Origin: an uncultured Prosthecobacter sp.
Lineage (GTDB): Bacteria; Verrucomicrobiota; Verrucomicrobiia; Verrucomicrobiales; Verrucomicrobiaceae
Assembly: GCA_937941745.1 (NCBI GenBank)
Contig: CALDGV010000591.1
Coordinates: forward strand, 1 to 21,573
DNA: 21,573 nt
Reading direction: 5' to 3'
Shown here: piece by piece, positions 14,137-21,573 of the stretch
How positions within the stretch are numbered: position 1 is the stretch's first letter
Layout: each line of letters begins with the position of its first letter
Notes under the pieces: generated by a model
Told to the model about the DNA's origin: nothing
Databases searched by the model: none
What the model saw: the letters and a program-made list of their open reading frames with translations, nothing else
Translations under genes and position numbers: made by a program

Positions 14137-15768
14137 ATGACACGCATCCGGGGGTTGATCGCTGCGCTCTGGCTGCTGGCCTTCTGGCTGGCGGCGGCGC
14201 TGGTCGTGGCACCCCGGATCGAACGTGACCTCACCGCCGCAGCCAAGGCTGCCACCCAGGATCTTCCCACAGGTTACACAGAGGCAGAGATCCGTTTCGA
14301 CGGGCAGCAGGCACACCTGAGCGGCAGGGTGCGCTGGGATTCCCAGCGGCAGCAGATTCAATCGGTGCTGAAAGATCAAATCCGCCTTCCCGGCTGGCTG
14401 GGCGCTGACTGGAACCCCGTCAGCCAGGTGCACGATGGGATGGAGCTCAGCCCCTACCCTCCTGGCTGGCTGATGATTGCCGCCCATGGCCCGCGAGGGC
14501 TGCTGCTCGGCACGGCGGGGACGGATTTTGAGGCACGAGACCTGGCCGTCCAGATCGGCGGGCGCTGGAGTGAAAACGGCGGCTACCTCGACAACCGCCT
14601 CCAGGCCGACCCAGCCCGCCATGACGAAGCCGCCGAGGTGCGCGCCACGCTGGCCAGAATCCCCCTGCCACGCCAGAATGGCGGAGGTGACAGCGCCCAG
14701 ATCCAGGTGGCCCGTATCGGCGGCGACTGGCAGCGCCTTGTTCCCGAAGCCAAGGATGACCATCTGCAGAAGCAGGTCGAAGCACTGGGGCTGCGCTCCA
14801 TCGACTGGGAAAAGGCCGTGCTCCCAGCCATACAGAACGTCCGCCGCTACCAGGAGGATCAGAGGGCCCTCGCCGCAGAAGCTGAGCGCCAGTCCAAGCT
14901 GCCGCCCCCGCATCTTCTGGTGGCCTGCCGTGACAAGCGCCTGCTGATCCGGGGGGAGGTGGCCACGCTCTCTCTAAAGCGGGAGCTGCTGAACAGCTTC
15001 ATCGACACCCTGCCGGAATGGCGTGTGCTCGATGACGTGCGCGTGAACCCTCAGCGCCGGGCTCGGGCAGACTTCGGCCCCATCACCGCCGCCCTGCTGC
15101 CGCCCGAAAATCCGAAAGACCCGAAGACCGCCGGAAAATCGCTCTTCATCGGTTTTCCTGGCAGCGCCTGGCAGGAGCTGGACGTGCTCGCTGGCAGTGA
15201 CACCCAGCCCTGGAAGGAAGTGCTGCCCAAGGATCTGCCTCCGGCCCTGCTGAACGACGACAGCCGCATGGTGCTGGAATGGCTCCAGGGCAGCGCCAAA
15301 GGCATCCCGAAGCTGCCCGTGCGCCTCCAGCCCAGCTTCCTCACACTCACGCTCACGCCTGAAAAAGTCATCCTGGCAGGACAGGTGGCCGAGGAATCCA
15401 GCCGCACGCAGATTCTGGAGGCTGCCCGGCAGAAGTATGCTGGTCGTGCCCTCGTCCTCGCCGAAGGCCTGCTGGCCCGCGGCACCTGCGAACCCGCCAG
15501 CGACCTCGAGCAGACACTGCGCAGCCTCCCCGCTCTTCCGGAGCCTGGCACGCCCGGCCTGCTGGCCTTTGCCCGGCCAGGGCAGGTCTGGAAAAGCCTG
15601 CCTGCTGCGGAAAAGCTGGCCCAGCCTGGCGCAGTGGCCGCCAGCGGCCTTCTGCCACAGGAATTCCCGGCCGCGATGGCGGAAGACACTTTTCTCGAAG
15701 GCTTCGATCACCTCCGTCATCACTGGAAAAGCCTTGCCGAAGGTGCCAGGAAGGAGGCCGCGCCCTGA
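14137..15768 (+). CDS. Single-pass membrane protein with repeated BON-like units, function unknown
   Basis: A 543-residue protein I do not recognise as a named family. The start chosen is the ATG at 14137; the frame is open to 14071, but the extra residues spoil the N-terminus. MTRIRG is followed by a membrane helix (about 7-26, LIAALWLLAFWLAAALVVA). The positive N-terminus predicts a cytoplasmic tip with the bulk in the periplasm. Residues 49-100 look BON-like (EIRFDGQQAHLSGRVRWDSQ). Three further units share a pattern: a beta-strand pair, a helix, then a strand ending in Gly-x-x-Trp-x-x-Leu. They lie at about 110-203 (closing GGDWQRLVP), 258-349 (PGSAWQELDV) and 400-489 (PGQVWKSLPA). BON domains usually contact membranes or cell-wall polymers. 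The gene is 6 bp upstream of the coiled-coil gene, so the two are probably cotranscribed. Confidence 0.8.
   Translation: MTRIRGLIAALWLLAFWLAAALVVAPRIERDLTAAAKAATQDLPTGYTEAEIRFDGQQAHLSGRVRWDSQRQQIQSVLKDQIRLPGWLGADWNPVSQVHDGMELSPYPPGWLMIAAHGPRGLLLGTAGTDFEARDLAVQIGGRWSENGGYLDNRLQADPARHDEAAEVRATLARIPLPRQNGGGDSAQIQVARIGGDWQRLVPEAKDDHLQKQVEALGLRSIDWEKAVLPAIQNVRRYQEDQRALAAEAERQSKLPPPHLLVACRDKRLLIRGEVATLSLKRELLNSFIDTLPEWRVLDDVRVNPQRRARADFGPITAALLPPENPKDPKTAGKSLFIGFPGSAWQELDVLAGSDTQPWKEVLPKDLPPALLNDDSRMVLEWLQGSAKGIPKLPVRLQPSFLTLTLTPEKVILAGQVAEESSRTQILEAARQKYAGRALVLAEGLLARGTCEPASDLEQTLRSLPALPEPGTPGLLAFARPGQVWKSLPAAEKLAQPGAVAASGLLPQEFPAAMAEDTFLEGFDHLRHHWKSLAEGARKEAAP
14464..15603 (+). repeat. Three diverged in-frame repeat units within the membrane protein gene
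   Basis: The units correspond to about 14464-14745, 14908-15183 and 15334-15603. They are similar only at the protein level. Each opens with alternating hydrophobic residues (WLMIAAHGPRGLLLG, LLVACRDKRLLIRGEV, LTLTLTPEKVILAGQV), has a central helix, and closes on Trp-x-x-Leu. I aligned them by eye; the boundaries are approximate and the statistical support is untested. Confidence 0.4.
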
Positions 15769-15774
15769 CCGACC

Positions 15775-16851
15775 ATGGAAGGCTTCCTCTGGCTCATCAC
15801 TCAAATGGCACTGCTGCTGACCTCGGCAGCCGTGGTCTTTTTCTGGCTGGGCTGGCGCTGGCGCGCCCAGGATGCCCGGAAGGTTGAAAAAGCCCTCCAG
15901 GACCGGATTGACGCCGAATCGAAGACCGTGCAGGCCGCGCTGGAGGAGCGGGATGAGGCCCGGCAGAAGGCCGAAAGCCAGCTCTTGACCGAGACCCGGC
16001 TCAAAGCCGACCTCCAGGAGGCCAACGACCATCGCCGCAACCTCGAACGCGAACTCATCCGCGTGCATGACGACCTCAAAAACGCCCAGCGGGATGCCCG
16101 GCAGGCGGGGGAAGACCTTGCCAGCGCCCAGGCTGCCCTAGCCCCCTTGCAGGACGAGGTCACGAAACTGCAGCAGGAGCTGCAAGCCCTGCACAAAAAG
16201 CTCGCCCGTCTGGAAGAAGAGGCTGCGGCACGCCCAGCGGCCCCACCTACCGAGAGTCCGGAAGCGCCTGCCATTGAGGTTCCTGCCACCCAGGAGGCCA
16301 AGCCGAAGCGGACCACCAAGCCCAAGGAAGCCAAGAAGCCAGCCGCTCCGCGGGCTGCCAGGGCCGCCAAAACCTTCGATGATCCCCAGGCCACCCTGGC
16401 TCGTCTGGAAGCTGACATCACCTCCAGGCGCCTGCTTCTCCAGAACCTCAGCCAGGAGCGGGATGACTGGCAGCGCCGCGTGGCCAGCCTGCGGGAGAAA
16501 GGCAAGGACCCCACGGGCCTGAACCTCGCGCAGAAGAGTCTGGCCAGGGCGGAAAAGGAAGTCACCGAGGCCAGTCAGGCCATCACCCACCTGGAGCATC
16601 AGCAGACCTCCCTCCGCCGCAGCCTGGAGCAGGCCACGAGCATCACCCAGGACGATGACCTGACGCAGATCAAGGGCATCAAGTCCGTGCTGCGCGACCA
16701 CTTGCACGCCTTCGGCATCCGCAGTTTCCAGCAGATCGCCGCCTGGACGGACGACGATGTCGAGGCCTTCAGCGAGCTGCTCGCCTTCAAGGACCGGGCC
16801 AAGCGTGACGAATGGGTCCGCCAGGCCCGCGAACTGCTGGCCAAGGCCTGA
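15775..16851 (+). CDS. Membrane-anchored coiled-coil protein with basic linker and C-terminal H3TH/HhH domain
   Basis: A 358-residue protein. One membrane helix (about 8-26, ITQMALLLTSAAVVFFWLGW) is followed by RWRAQDARK, so the long C-terminal part should be cytoplasmic. Residues 32-150 are continuous charged coiled coil. Residues 151-200 are a Pro/Ala/Lys-rich linker (KPKRTTKPKEAKKPAAPRAA) resembling histone-H1 tails. A second coiled coil covers about 205-288. Residues 293-358 (DDDLTQIKGIKSVLRDHL, FGIRSFQQIAAWTDDDVE, then FKDRAKRDEWVRQARELL) match the helix-3-turn-helix domain annotated in COG3743 as 'predicted 5' DNA nuclease, flap endonuclease-1-like'. That domain is DNA-binding-like and lacks nuclease residues here; its GIG hairpin reads GIK. 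The start ATG lies 6 bp after the upstream stop. The function is unknown; a DNA or nucleoid tether is an inference. Confidence 0.82.
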   Translation: MEGFLWLITQMALLLTSAAVVFFWLGWRWRAQDARKVEKALQDRIDAESKTVQAALEERDEARQKAESQLLTETRLKADLQEANDHRRNLERELIRVHDDLKNAQRDARQAGEDLASAQAALAPLQDEVTKLQQELQALHKKLARLEEEAAARPAAPPTESPEAPAIEVPATQEAKPKRTTKPKEAKKPAAPRAARAAKTFDDPQATLARLEADITSRRLLLQNLSQERDDWQRRVASLREKGKDPTGLNLAQKSLARAEKEVTEASQAITHLEHQQTSLRRSLEQATSITQDDDLTQIKGIKSVLRDHLHAFGIRSFQQIAAWTDDDVEAFSELLAFKDRAKRDEWVRQARELLAKA

Positions 16852-16896
16852 CGGCGCTGCGACAAATCAGCCGCTGCCCGTTCGTTTGGTGTGCTG

Positions 16897-19878
16897 ATGC
16901 TTCGTTGTTCCGCCCTGCTTCTCTTAACCACCGCCGCCGGCGCGGTGGACTACTCCCGCGACATCCAGCCGCTGCTGGCTGAGCACTGCCTGGAGTGCCA
17001 CGGCCCCGATGACAGCAAGGGCGGGCTCGTTCTGACCTCGTTCGAAGGCGCGGCCAAGGAGCTGGAAAGCGGCGCACGAGGCATCATCCCGGGCAATCCG
17101 GACGCCAGCGAGGTCATCGCCCGCATCACGACCAGCGACCTTGAGGACCGCATGCCGCCAAAGGCCAAAAAACCGCTCAAGGCGCATGAGATCGAGCTGC
17201 TGAAAAGCTGGGTCAAGGAAGGCGCGAAGTTCCAGGGGCATTGGGCCTACCAGCCCGTGGTGCAGCCCAAGGTGCCGGCAGGCATTCATCCCATCGACCA
17301 CTTCGTCCGCACCCGGCTGGCTGAAAAGAAAATCGAGCCTTCTCCAGAGGCCGACCGGCACACGCTGATCAAGCGGGTGCACTACGACCTGCTCGGCCTG
17401 CCTCCAACAACGGAGCAGGTGGACGCCTTCCTCGCAGACCGATCCCCCAAGGCCTACGAAGCGATGGTGGACCGCGCCCTCGCCAGCCCGCACTACGGCG
17501 AACGCTGGGGCCGGCACTGGCTCGATGCGGCACGCTATGCGGACTCCGACGGTTATGAAAAGGACCGTGCCCGGCCGGATGCCTGGCGCTACCGCGACTG
17601 GGTGATCCGTGCGGTGAACGATGACCTGCCATTCGACCAGTTCACCATCGAGCAGATCGCAGGCGACCTGCTGCCTGAAGCCACGCCCGAGCAGGTCGTG
17701 GCCACCGCCTTTCACCGCCAGACTCTCACAAACACCGAAGGCGGCACGGACCAGGAGCAGTTCCGCATCGAGGCGGTCATGGACCGCACTGAAACCACGG
17801 GCACCGTCTGGCTCGGCCTCACGGTCGGCTGCGCCCGCTGCCATACCCACAAGTATGACCAGATCACCCAGAAGGAGTACTACCAGCTCTTCGCCTACTA
17901 CAACAATGGCGACGAGGTGACTAAGCAGGTGCCCACCTCGCCCGAAGCCTGGAACGCCTATGAGAAGGCCAACGGCGCAGCCGCGAAAAAGCTGGTGCCC
18001 CTGCAACGGCAGCTCGATGCCGCCAAGGCTGCGCTGCCCTCCAAGCTGCCGGAATGGGAAAAGGGCGTGCAGGCCCGGCTGGCGGAGGCGCGCAGGCTGA
18101 GCGCCAAGGCTGACTTCCAGCCGCTGGACATCTTGAAGGTTGAAGCCCGCTCCAAAACCGCCTTCACGAAGCTGGCCGACGGCTCGCAGCTCGCCTCTGG
18201 CAATGCGCCGAAGACAGACCGCTACACCGTGGAACTCGCCCCGCTGGCCAAGCCGCTCGTCGCACTGCAACTGGAGGTTCTGCCTGATCCAGCACTGCCA
18301 GCCAAAGGTCCGGGCCGCAGCAAGAACGGCAACTTTGTCCTTAGTGAACTCCGCCTGCTGCGCGGAGCAAACGCCGCGCAGGCGGTTGAGGTGCCGCTGC
18401 ATTCGGCCAGGGCGGATCATGAGCAGAAAGGCTTCACCGCCGCCGCCACACAGGACGGCCAGGGATCCACAGGCTGGGCCGTGAGCGGCCGGGTGGGCCG
18501 GGCGCATCAGCTCACGCTGCAGCTTGTCGAACCGCTGAAAGCCGGAGAGAAGCTCTTCGTCAGGCTTGACCAGGATTACCAGAAGTCCACCGAGCACACG
18601 CTGGGCCGCTTCCGCCTCCTCGGCAGCAGCGCCGTCACGGAGGAAAGCATCGCCCCGGCGGAGGTCGTGAAAATCCTCGGCGAGGAACCCAAACGCCGGA
18701 ATCCCGTCGTGATCAAACCGCTGTGGGACTGGCTGGAAAAGGTGGATCCCGAGGTCGCCGCGGCCTCGAAGGCGCTCGAGGCCGCCAAGGCCAGCCTGCC
18801 GAAGCCGCCGCTCATGGACGCACGCGTCATCGCCCAGCGCACGGCGAATGCCCGCAGCACGCATCTGCTGCACCGTGGGGACTTCCTCCAGCCGGCCGAT
18901 GAGGTGCAGCCTGGCACCCTGGCCGTGCTGCCCAAGGTGAAGGGCACCTCGCGGCTCGACTTCGCCCGCTGGCTGGTGAGCCCCGAAAACCCGCTCACGC
19001 CCCGCGTCACCGTGAACCACATCTGGGGCAAGCTCTTTGGCGAAGGGCTCGTCAGCACCGCCGCTGACTTCGGCGTGCGCGGCGCCAAGCCCACGCATCC
19101 TGAACTGCTCGACTACCTGGCCGCCGAATTCATCAAGCAGGGTTGGAGCCGGAAAAAACTGCTGCGCCTCATCCTCACCTCCGCCACCTACCGGCAGGAG
19201 TCCCGGCACCGGCCCGAAATGCTCGAGATCGACCCGAAGAACGAACTGCTCTGGCGGCAGAACCGCCTGCGGGTGGAGGGTGAAATCGTGCGCGACCTCA
19301 CCCTGGCTGCCAGCGGCCTGCTCAGCCCGAAGATCGGCGGCGAAAGCGTCTTCCCGCCCATGCCGGCGGACATCGCGGCGCTCAGCTATGCGGGGAACTT
19401 TTCCTGGAAGACCAGCGCTGGTCCGGATCGCTACCGCCGCGGCCTGTACACCTTCTTCAAGCGCACGGCACCGCACCCCGACCTCACCACCTTCGACTGC
19501 CCGGATGCGAACCTGACCAACGTCAAGCGCACCGTCTCCAACACACCGCTGCAGGCTCTGACCACGCTGAATGCCGAAGCCTTCGCCGAGGCGGCGCAGT
19601 CCCTGGCCAGACGGGTGCTCACCACCACGGCCAGCGACGACAGCCGCCTCGCCCAGGCCTTCCGCCTCTGCCTCACGCGTCCAGCTTCGGAAAAGGAGCT
19701 TCAGTCCCTGCGCCACCTGCTGGAAACCTCCCGCAGCTACTACCGGGACCACGCCGACGAAGCCCGCGCCGCCACCGGCCCTCATGCGGTGAAGGAAGTT
19801 CCTGCCGCTGAAAATGCCGCCTGGGTGGCCGTGACCCGCATCGTGCTGAACATGGACGAATTCATCACGCGCGAGTAG
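16897..19878 (+). CDS. PSCyt1-DUF1549-DUF1553 cytochrome-type secreted protein
   Basis: A 993-residue exported protein of the classic Planctomycetes/Verrucomicrobia architecture. The start is the ATG at 16897, opening the signal peptide MLRCSALLLLTTAAGA; a GTG two codons earlier is possible but unneeded. PSCyt1 covers about 18-110: CLECH (31-35) binds heme c and Met86 in DRMPPK is the likely sixth ligand. DUF1549 covers about 132-340, with YDLLGLPPT, HYGERWGRHWLDAARYADSD and a second CxxCH, CARCH (312-316). Residues about 430-575 form a beta-rich insert, with GNFVLSELRLL and the GSTGWAV-type turn, that looks carbohydrate-binding. DUF1553 runs from about 683 (RLDFARWLVSPENPLTPRV) to near the end. 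The reaction is unproven; heme-dependent redox chemistry outside the cytoplasm is the usual proposal. No DUF1501 gene follows; a converging heme protein does. Confidence 0.93.
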   Translation: MLRCSALLLLTTAAGAVDYSRDIQPLLAEHCLECHGPDDSKGGLVLTSFEGAAKELESGARGIIPGNPDASEVIARITTSDLEDRMPPKAKKPLKAHEIELLKSWVKEGAKFQGHWAYQPVVQPKVPAGIHPIDHFVRTRLAEKKIEPSPEADRHTLIKRVHYDLLGLPPTTEQVDAFLADRSPKAYEAMVDRALASPHYGERWGRHWLDAARYADSDGYEKDRARPDAWRYRDWVIRAVNDDLPFDQFTIEQIAGDLLPEATPEQVVATAFHRQTLTNTEGGTDQEQFRIEAVMDRTETTGTVWLGLTVGCARCHTHKYDQITQKEYYQLFAYYNNGDEVTKQVPTSPEAWNAYEKANGAAAKKLVPLQRQLDAAKAALPSKLPEWEKGVQARLAEARRLSAKADFQPLDILKVEARSKTAFTKLADGSQLASGNAPKTDRYTVELAPLAKPLVALQLEVLPDPALPAKGPGRSKNGNFVLSELRLLRGANAAQAVEVPLHSARADHEQKGFTAAATQDGQGSTGWAVSGRVGRAHQLTLQLVEPLKAGEKLFVRLDQDYQKSTEHTLGRFRLLGSSAVTEESIAPAEVVKILGEEPKRRNPVVIKPLWDWLEKVDPEVAAASKALEAAKASLPKPPLMDARVIAQRTANARSTHLLHRGDFLQPADEVQPGTLAVLPKVKGTSRLDFARWLVSPENPLTPRVTVNHIWGKLFGEGLVSTAADFGVRGAKPTHPELLDYLAAEFIKQGWSRKKLLRLILTSATYRQESRHRPEMLEIDPKNELLWRQNRLRVEGEIVRDLTLAASGLLSPKIGGESVFPPMPADIAALSYAGNFSWKTSAGPDRYRRGLYTFFKRTAPHPDLTTFDCPDANLTNVKRTVSNTPLQALTTLNAEAFAEAAQSLARRVLTTTASDDSRLAQAFRLCLTRPASEKELQSLRHLLETSRSYYRDHADEARAATGPHAVKEVPAAENAAWVAVTRIVLNMDEFITRE

Positions 19879-19883
19879 GGCGC

Positions 19884-19915
19884 AAAAAAGGGATGGCCTG
19901 GTCAGCGGCCATCCC
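19884..19915 (-). terminator. Intrinsic terminator for the leftward heme protein gene
   Basis: GGGATGGCC (19890-19898) and GGCCATCCC (19907-19915) form a perfect 9-bp stem with an 8-base loop. Six A residues at 19884-19889 become a T6 tract on the minus strand, directly after the stem, so the signal serves the gene ending at 19943. On the plus strand no T-tract follows, although the hairpin may also slow readthrough from 16897-19878. Confidence 0.8.
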
Positions 19916-19942
19916 ATTCAGGAACGAAGCCTCAGGTCGGCA

Positions 19943-21573
19943 TCATTTCACCGGCCCCGTGCTCATCAGGTAGCGGAAGAGATGCACGACGTTCTCCTCA
20001 CCGAGGGCGGCGAGCAGGCCTTCAGGCATGAGCGAGACCGGGAGCTGCTGCTGCTCCTGGATCTGCGACTTCTCGACGGTGAGCTTTTCCGCCGGCGTCT
20101 GGATCGTCAGGGCCTTCTCCGTCTGCTGCGGGATCACGCCGGTGACGGTGCGGCCATCCTTGAGCTTGAAGACGCTCATGCGGTAGTCGGCCGGCACGAT
20201 GGCGCTGGGGTCGAGGATGTTTTCCAGCAGGTAGGTCAGCTTGTGCCGGTCGCCTCCGGTGAGGTCGGGGCCGAGCTGTCCACCTTCACCGTAGAGCTTG
20301 TGGCAGGCTCCGCAGACAGCGGTGAAGAGCTTTTTGCCCTTCGCGGCATCGCCTTGGGCCAGTCGGGCTTCGGTGAGCTTCTTCATCCAGTCCGCCAGCT
20401 CGGCTTTTTTGGCTTCCGGGGTGTCGCGCAGCTCTCCCCAGACCGCCGTCAGCTTGGCGGTGAGGTCCGCATCGTTCAGGCTGCGGATGGCGCGGGCCTG
20501 ATAGGGCGTGATGAGCGCCTTCGGCACCTGGCCGGACTTCACCGCATCCAGCAGGGCATGGGCAAAGGCGGGGCGTGAGACCAGCGTGGCCACGGTGGCG
20601 GCCTGCTGCTCCTCACTGCGCTGTGGCCAGGGGCTGAGCAGCGTCTTCGGGATGCCAGGGTCATCGTAAGCGGCGAGCGCACGGCGGGCGACCGTGGCCA
20701 GCACCTTGTCGTTCACCAAACTGCGCACGACCTTGAACAACTCCGGGCTGGTGCTGCGCGTGAGGCTGGCAAAGGCGTTCTGACGAGCATTCGCATCGCC
20801 TTCCGTGTCCTTCACAAGGGCAATCAGTTCCTCGGCCGCACGGCCGCTGCCGAAGACAAGCGAGAGCTTCTGCAGCAACGCCGCATCGGAGGTCTTGGCG
20901 GATGAGGCAAATGCCTCCCAGCCCTTGGGTTTCGGGGCCTTGCTCATGCCTTCGAGGCCTGCGGCAATGCCGGCGAGCACATCAGCACGCACGTTGTCGT
21001 CCTTCGTCATCAGCGCCACCAGCGCATCGACGGCGGCGGGATGCTTCTCGATGTCTTCCGCGATCCTCCGCGCCACCAAACGGCGCACCGTGGGGATCTT
21101 TGCGCTGGCGATCAGCTCCACGCCCTTCATCGGCTCCGCCGCGACGGCGGGCTCGATGCCATACCAGATCATCAGCGGCTGCTGGCGGTCATTCGCGTCC
21201 TCCTCACGCTGGGCAAGCACGGTGGCGATGGGCCAGCGCTCCTTGAGTTCCAGGCGTTGCAGGTCAGAAGCAGCGTGCAGCCTTTCCAGGCCGTTGCTGC
21301 TTTGGGCATCCTGAAGAGGACGCATCGTCCTCGGCTTCGGCCCGGTGCCTCCTTCATAAGCCTTTTGCAGCTCCATCCGGGCCCACCAGTTGTTCTGCTC
21401 CTGCGGAACCTTTTTCCCGGCTTCATAAACGATCTTGTAAATGCGCCCGCTCGTCCGGTGAACGCCGTCGTTGTCGTGGCACTCGCCAGAGTCGGACCAG
21501 TCGGCGACAAAGACGTTGCCGTCGGGGCCGGTGATCAGGTCGATGCCGCGGAACCAGGTGTCCTGGGCCTGCA
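19943..21573 (-). CDS. PVC-type heme-binding CxxCH protein, C-terminal part (5' end outside window)
   Basis: The reading frame stays open through the right edge, so this is the last 542 or so residues of a larger protein; the ATG at 21376 is internal. The right-most part (GPDGNVFVADWSDSGECHDN, then TSGRIYKI) is the end of the six-bladed propeller of the 'putative membrane-bound dehydrogenase' family (TIGR02604), where Cys-His pairs are conserved. The middle, about 21240 to 20420, is alpha-helical HEAT-like repeat. The C-terminal domain fits the TIGR02603 heme-binding domain of Pirellula/Verrucomicrobium type: CGACH at 20300-20314, followed by GPDLTGGDR and the closing YRMSVFKLKDGRTVTGVI. Such proteins are exported and proposed to oxidise sugars or alcohols, passing electrons to the attached cytochrome. 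The gene ends at a strong terminator. Confidence 0.92.
   Translation of the reverse strand, partial: QAQDTWFRGIDLITGPDGNVFVADWSDSGECHDNDGVHRTSGRIYKIVYEAGKKVPQEQNNWWARMELQKAYEGGTGPKPRTMRPLQDAQSSNGLERLHAASDLQRLELKERWPIATVLAQREEDANDRQQPLMIWYGIEPAVAAEPMKGVELIASAKIPTVRRLVARRIAEDIEKHPAAVDALVALMTKDDNVRADVLAGIAAGLEGMSKAPKPKGWEAFASSAKTSDAALLQKLSLVFGSGRAAEELIALVKDTEGDANARQNAFASLTRSTSPELFKVVRSLVNDKVLATVARRALAAYDDPGIPKTLLSPWPQRSEEQQAATVATLVSRPAFAHALLDAVKSGQVPKALITPYQARAIRSLNDADLTAKLTAVWGELRDTPEAKKAELADWMKKLTEARLAQGDAAKGKKLFTAVCGACHKLYGEGGQLGPDLTGGDRHKLTYLLENILDPSAIVPADYRMSVFKLKDGRTVTGVIPQQTEKALTIQTPAEKLTVEKSQIQEQQQLPVSLMPEGLLAALGEENVVHLFRYLMSTGPVK

Noticed and set aside
16924..19917. A 997-residue open frame antisense to almost the whole PSCyt1-DUF1549-DUF1553 gene
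   Set aside because: It mirrors the codon pattern of a GC-rich gene on the other strand. Its translation shows no recognisable domain or signal peptide, while the sense frame has full domains and heme motifs.
1..21573. Mobile element, CRISPR array, prophage or dedicated defence system
   Set aside because: I found no transposase, integrase, direct-repeat array, nuclease-toxin pair or attachment-type repeats. The HflK/HflC pair is best read as the normal FtsH regulators.

Overview
The window looks like a chromosomal segment of a GC-rich member of the Planctomycetes-Verrucomicrobia group, most likely Verrucomicrobia. The reasons are the family mix: S1 sulfatases, a DUF4838 protein, two DUF1549/DUF1553 proteins, a DUF1080 (3-keto-disaccharide hydrolase) protein, and a 'Pirellula/Verrucomicrobium type' CxxCH heme protein next to HflK/HflC. 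The assignment is inferred from gene content; there is no rRNA or other marker gene here. Coding density is high: no gap exceeds about 110 bp, and I see no tRNA, rRNA, CRISPR array, insertion sequence or phage gene.

Positions 1-7545 are a glycan-related region. A sulfatase cut by the left edge faces a leftward pair, DUF4838 then an alpha/beta-hydrolase esterase (4 bp apart). A second, heparan-N-sulfatase-like sulfatase diverges from that pair and is followed after 28 bp by a DUF1549/DUF1553 protein, which ends in a good intrinsic terminator. Nearly all products carry signal peptides, so the likely theme is envelope or extracellular breakdown of a sulfated, acylated polysaccharide.

Positions 7598-11142 are mixed: an MGDG-synthase/UgtP-like glycolipid glycosyltransferase, a leftward secreted protein with YD-like repeats and a basic tail, a stand-alone GAF protein, and a secreted DUF1080 protein with a helical C-terminal extension. 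Positions 11194-13262 hold hflK-hflC as an overlapping pair. The hflK start codon lies inside a strong predicted hairpin (11160-11203). A leftward secreted jelly-roll-like protein follows in convergent orientation.

Positions 14137-19878 run rightward. First comes a single-pass membrane protein with repeated BON-like units, predicted periplasmic. Six bases later comes a single-pass coiled-coil protein with a histone-H1-like basic linker and a C-terminal helix-hairpin-helix domain, predicted cytoplasmic. Then comes a large PSCyt1-DUF1549-DUF1553 cytochrome-type protein. A leftward PVC-type heme-binding protein, cut by the right edge, converges on it, with a textbook terminator between them. The 110-bp divergent gap at 14027-14136 must hold promoters for two genes, but I see no convincing -35/-10 pair in it.

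The most interesting items are the hairpin enclosing the hflK start and the two-gene membrane pair at 14137-16851. The pair could connect DNA to the envelope; that role is inference from domain layout and topology.
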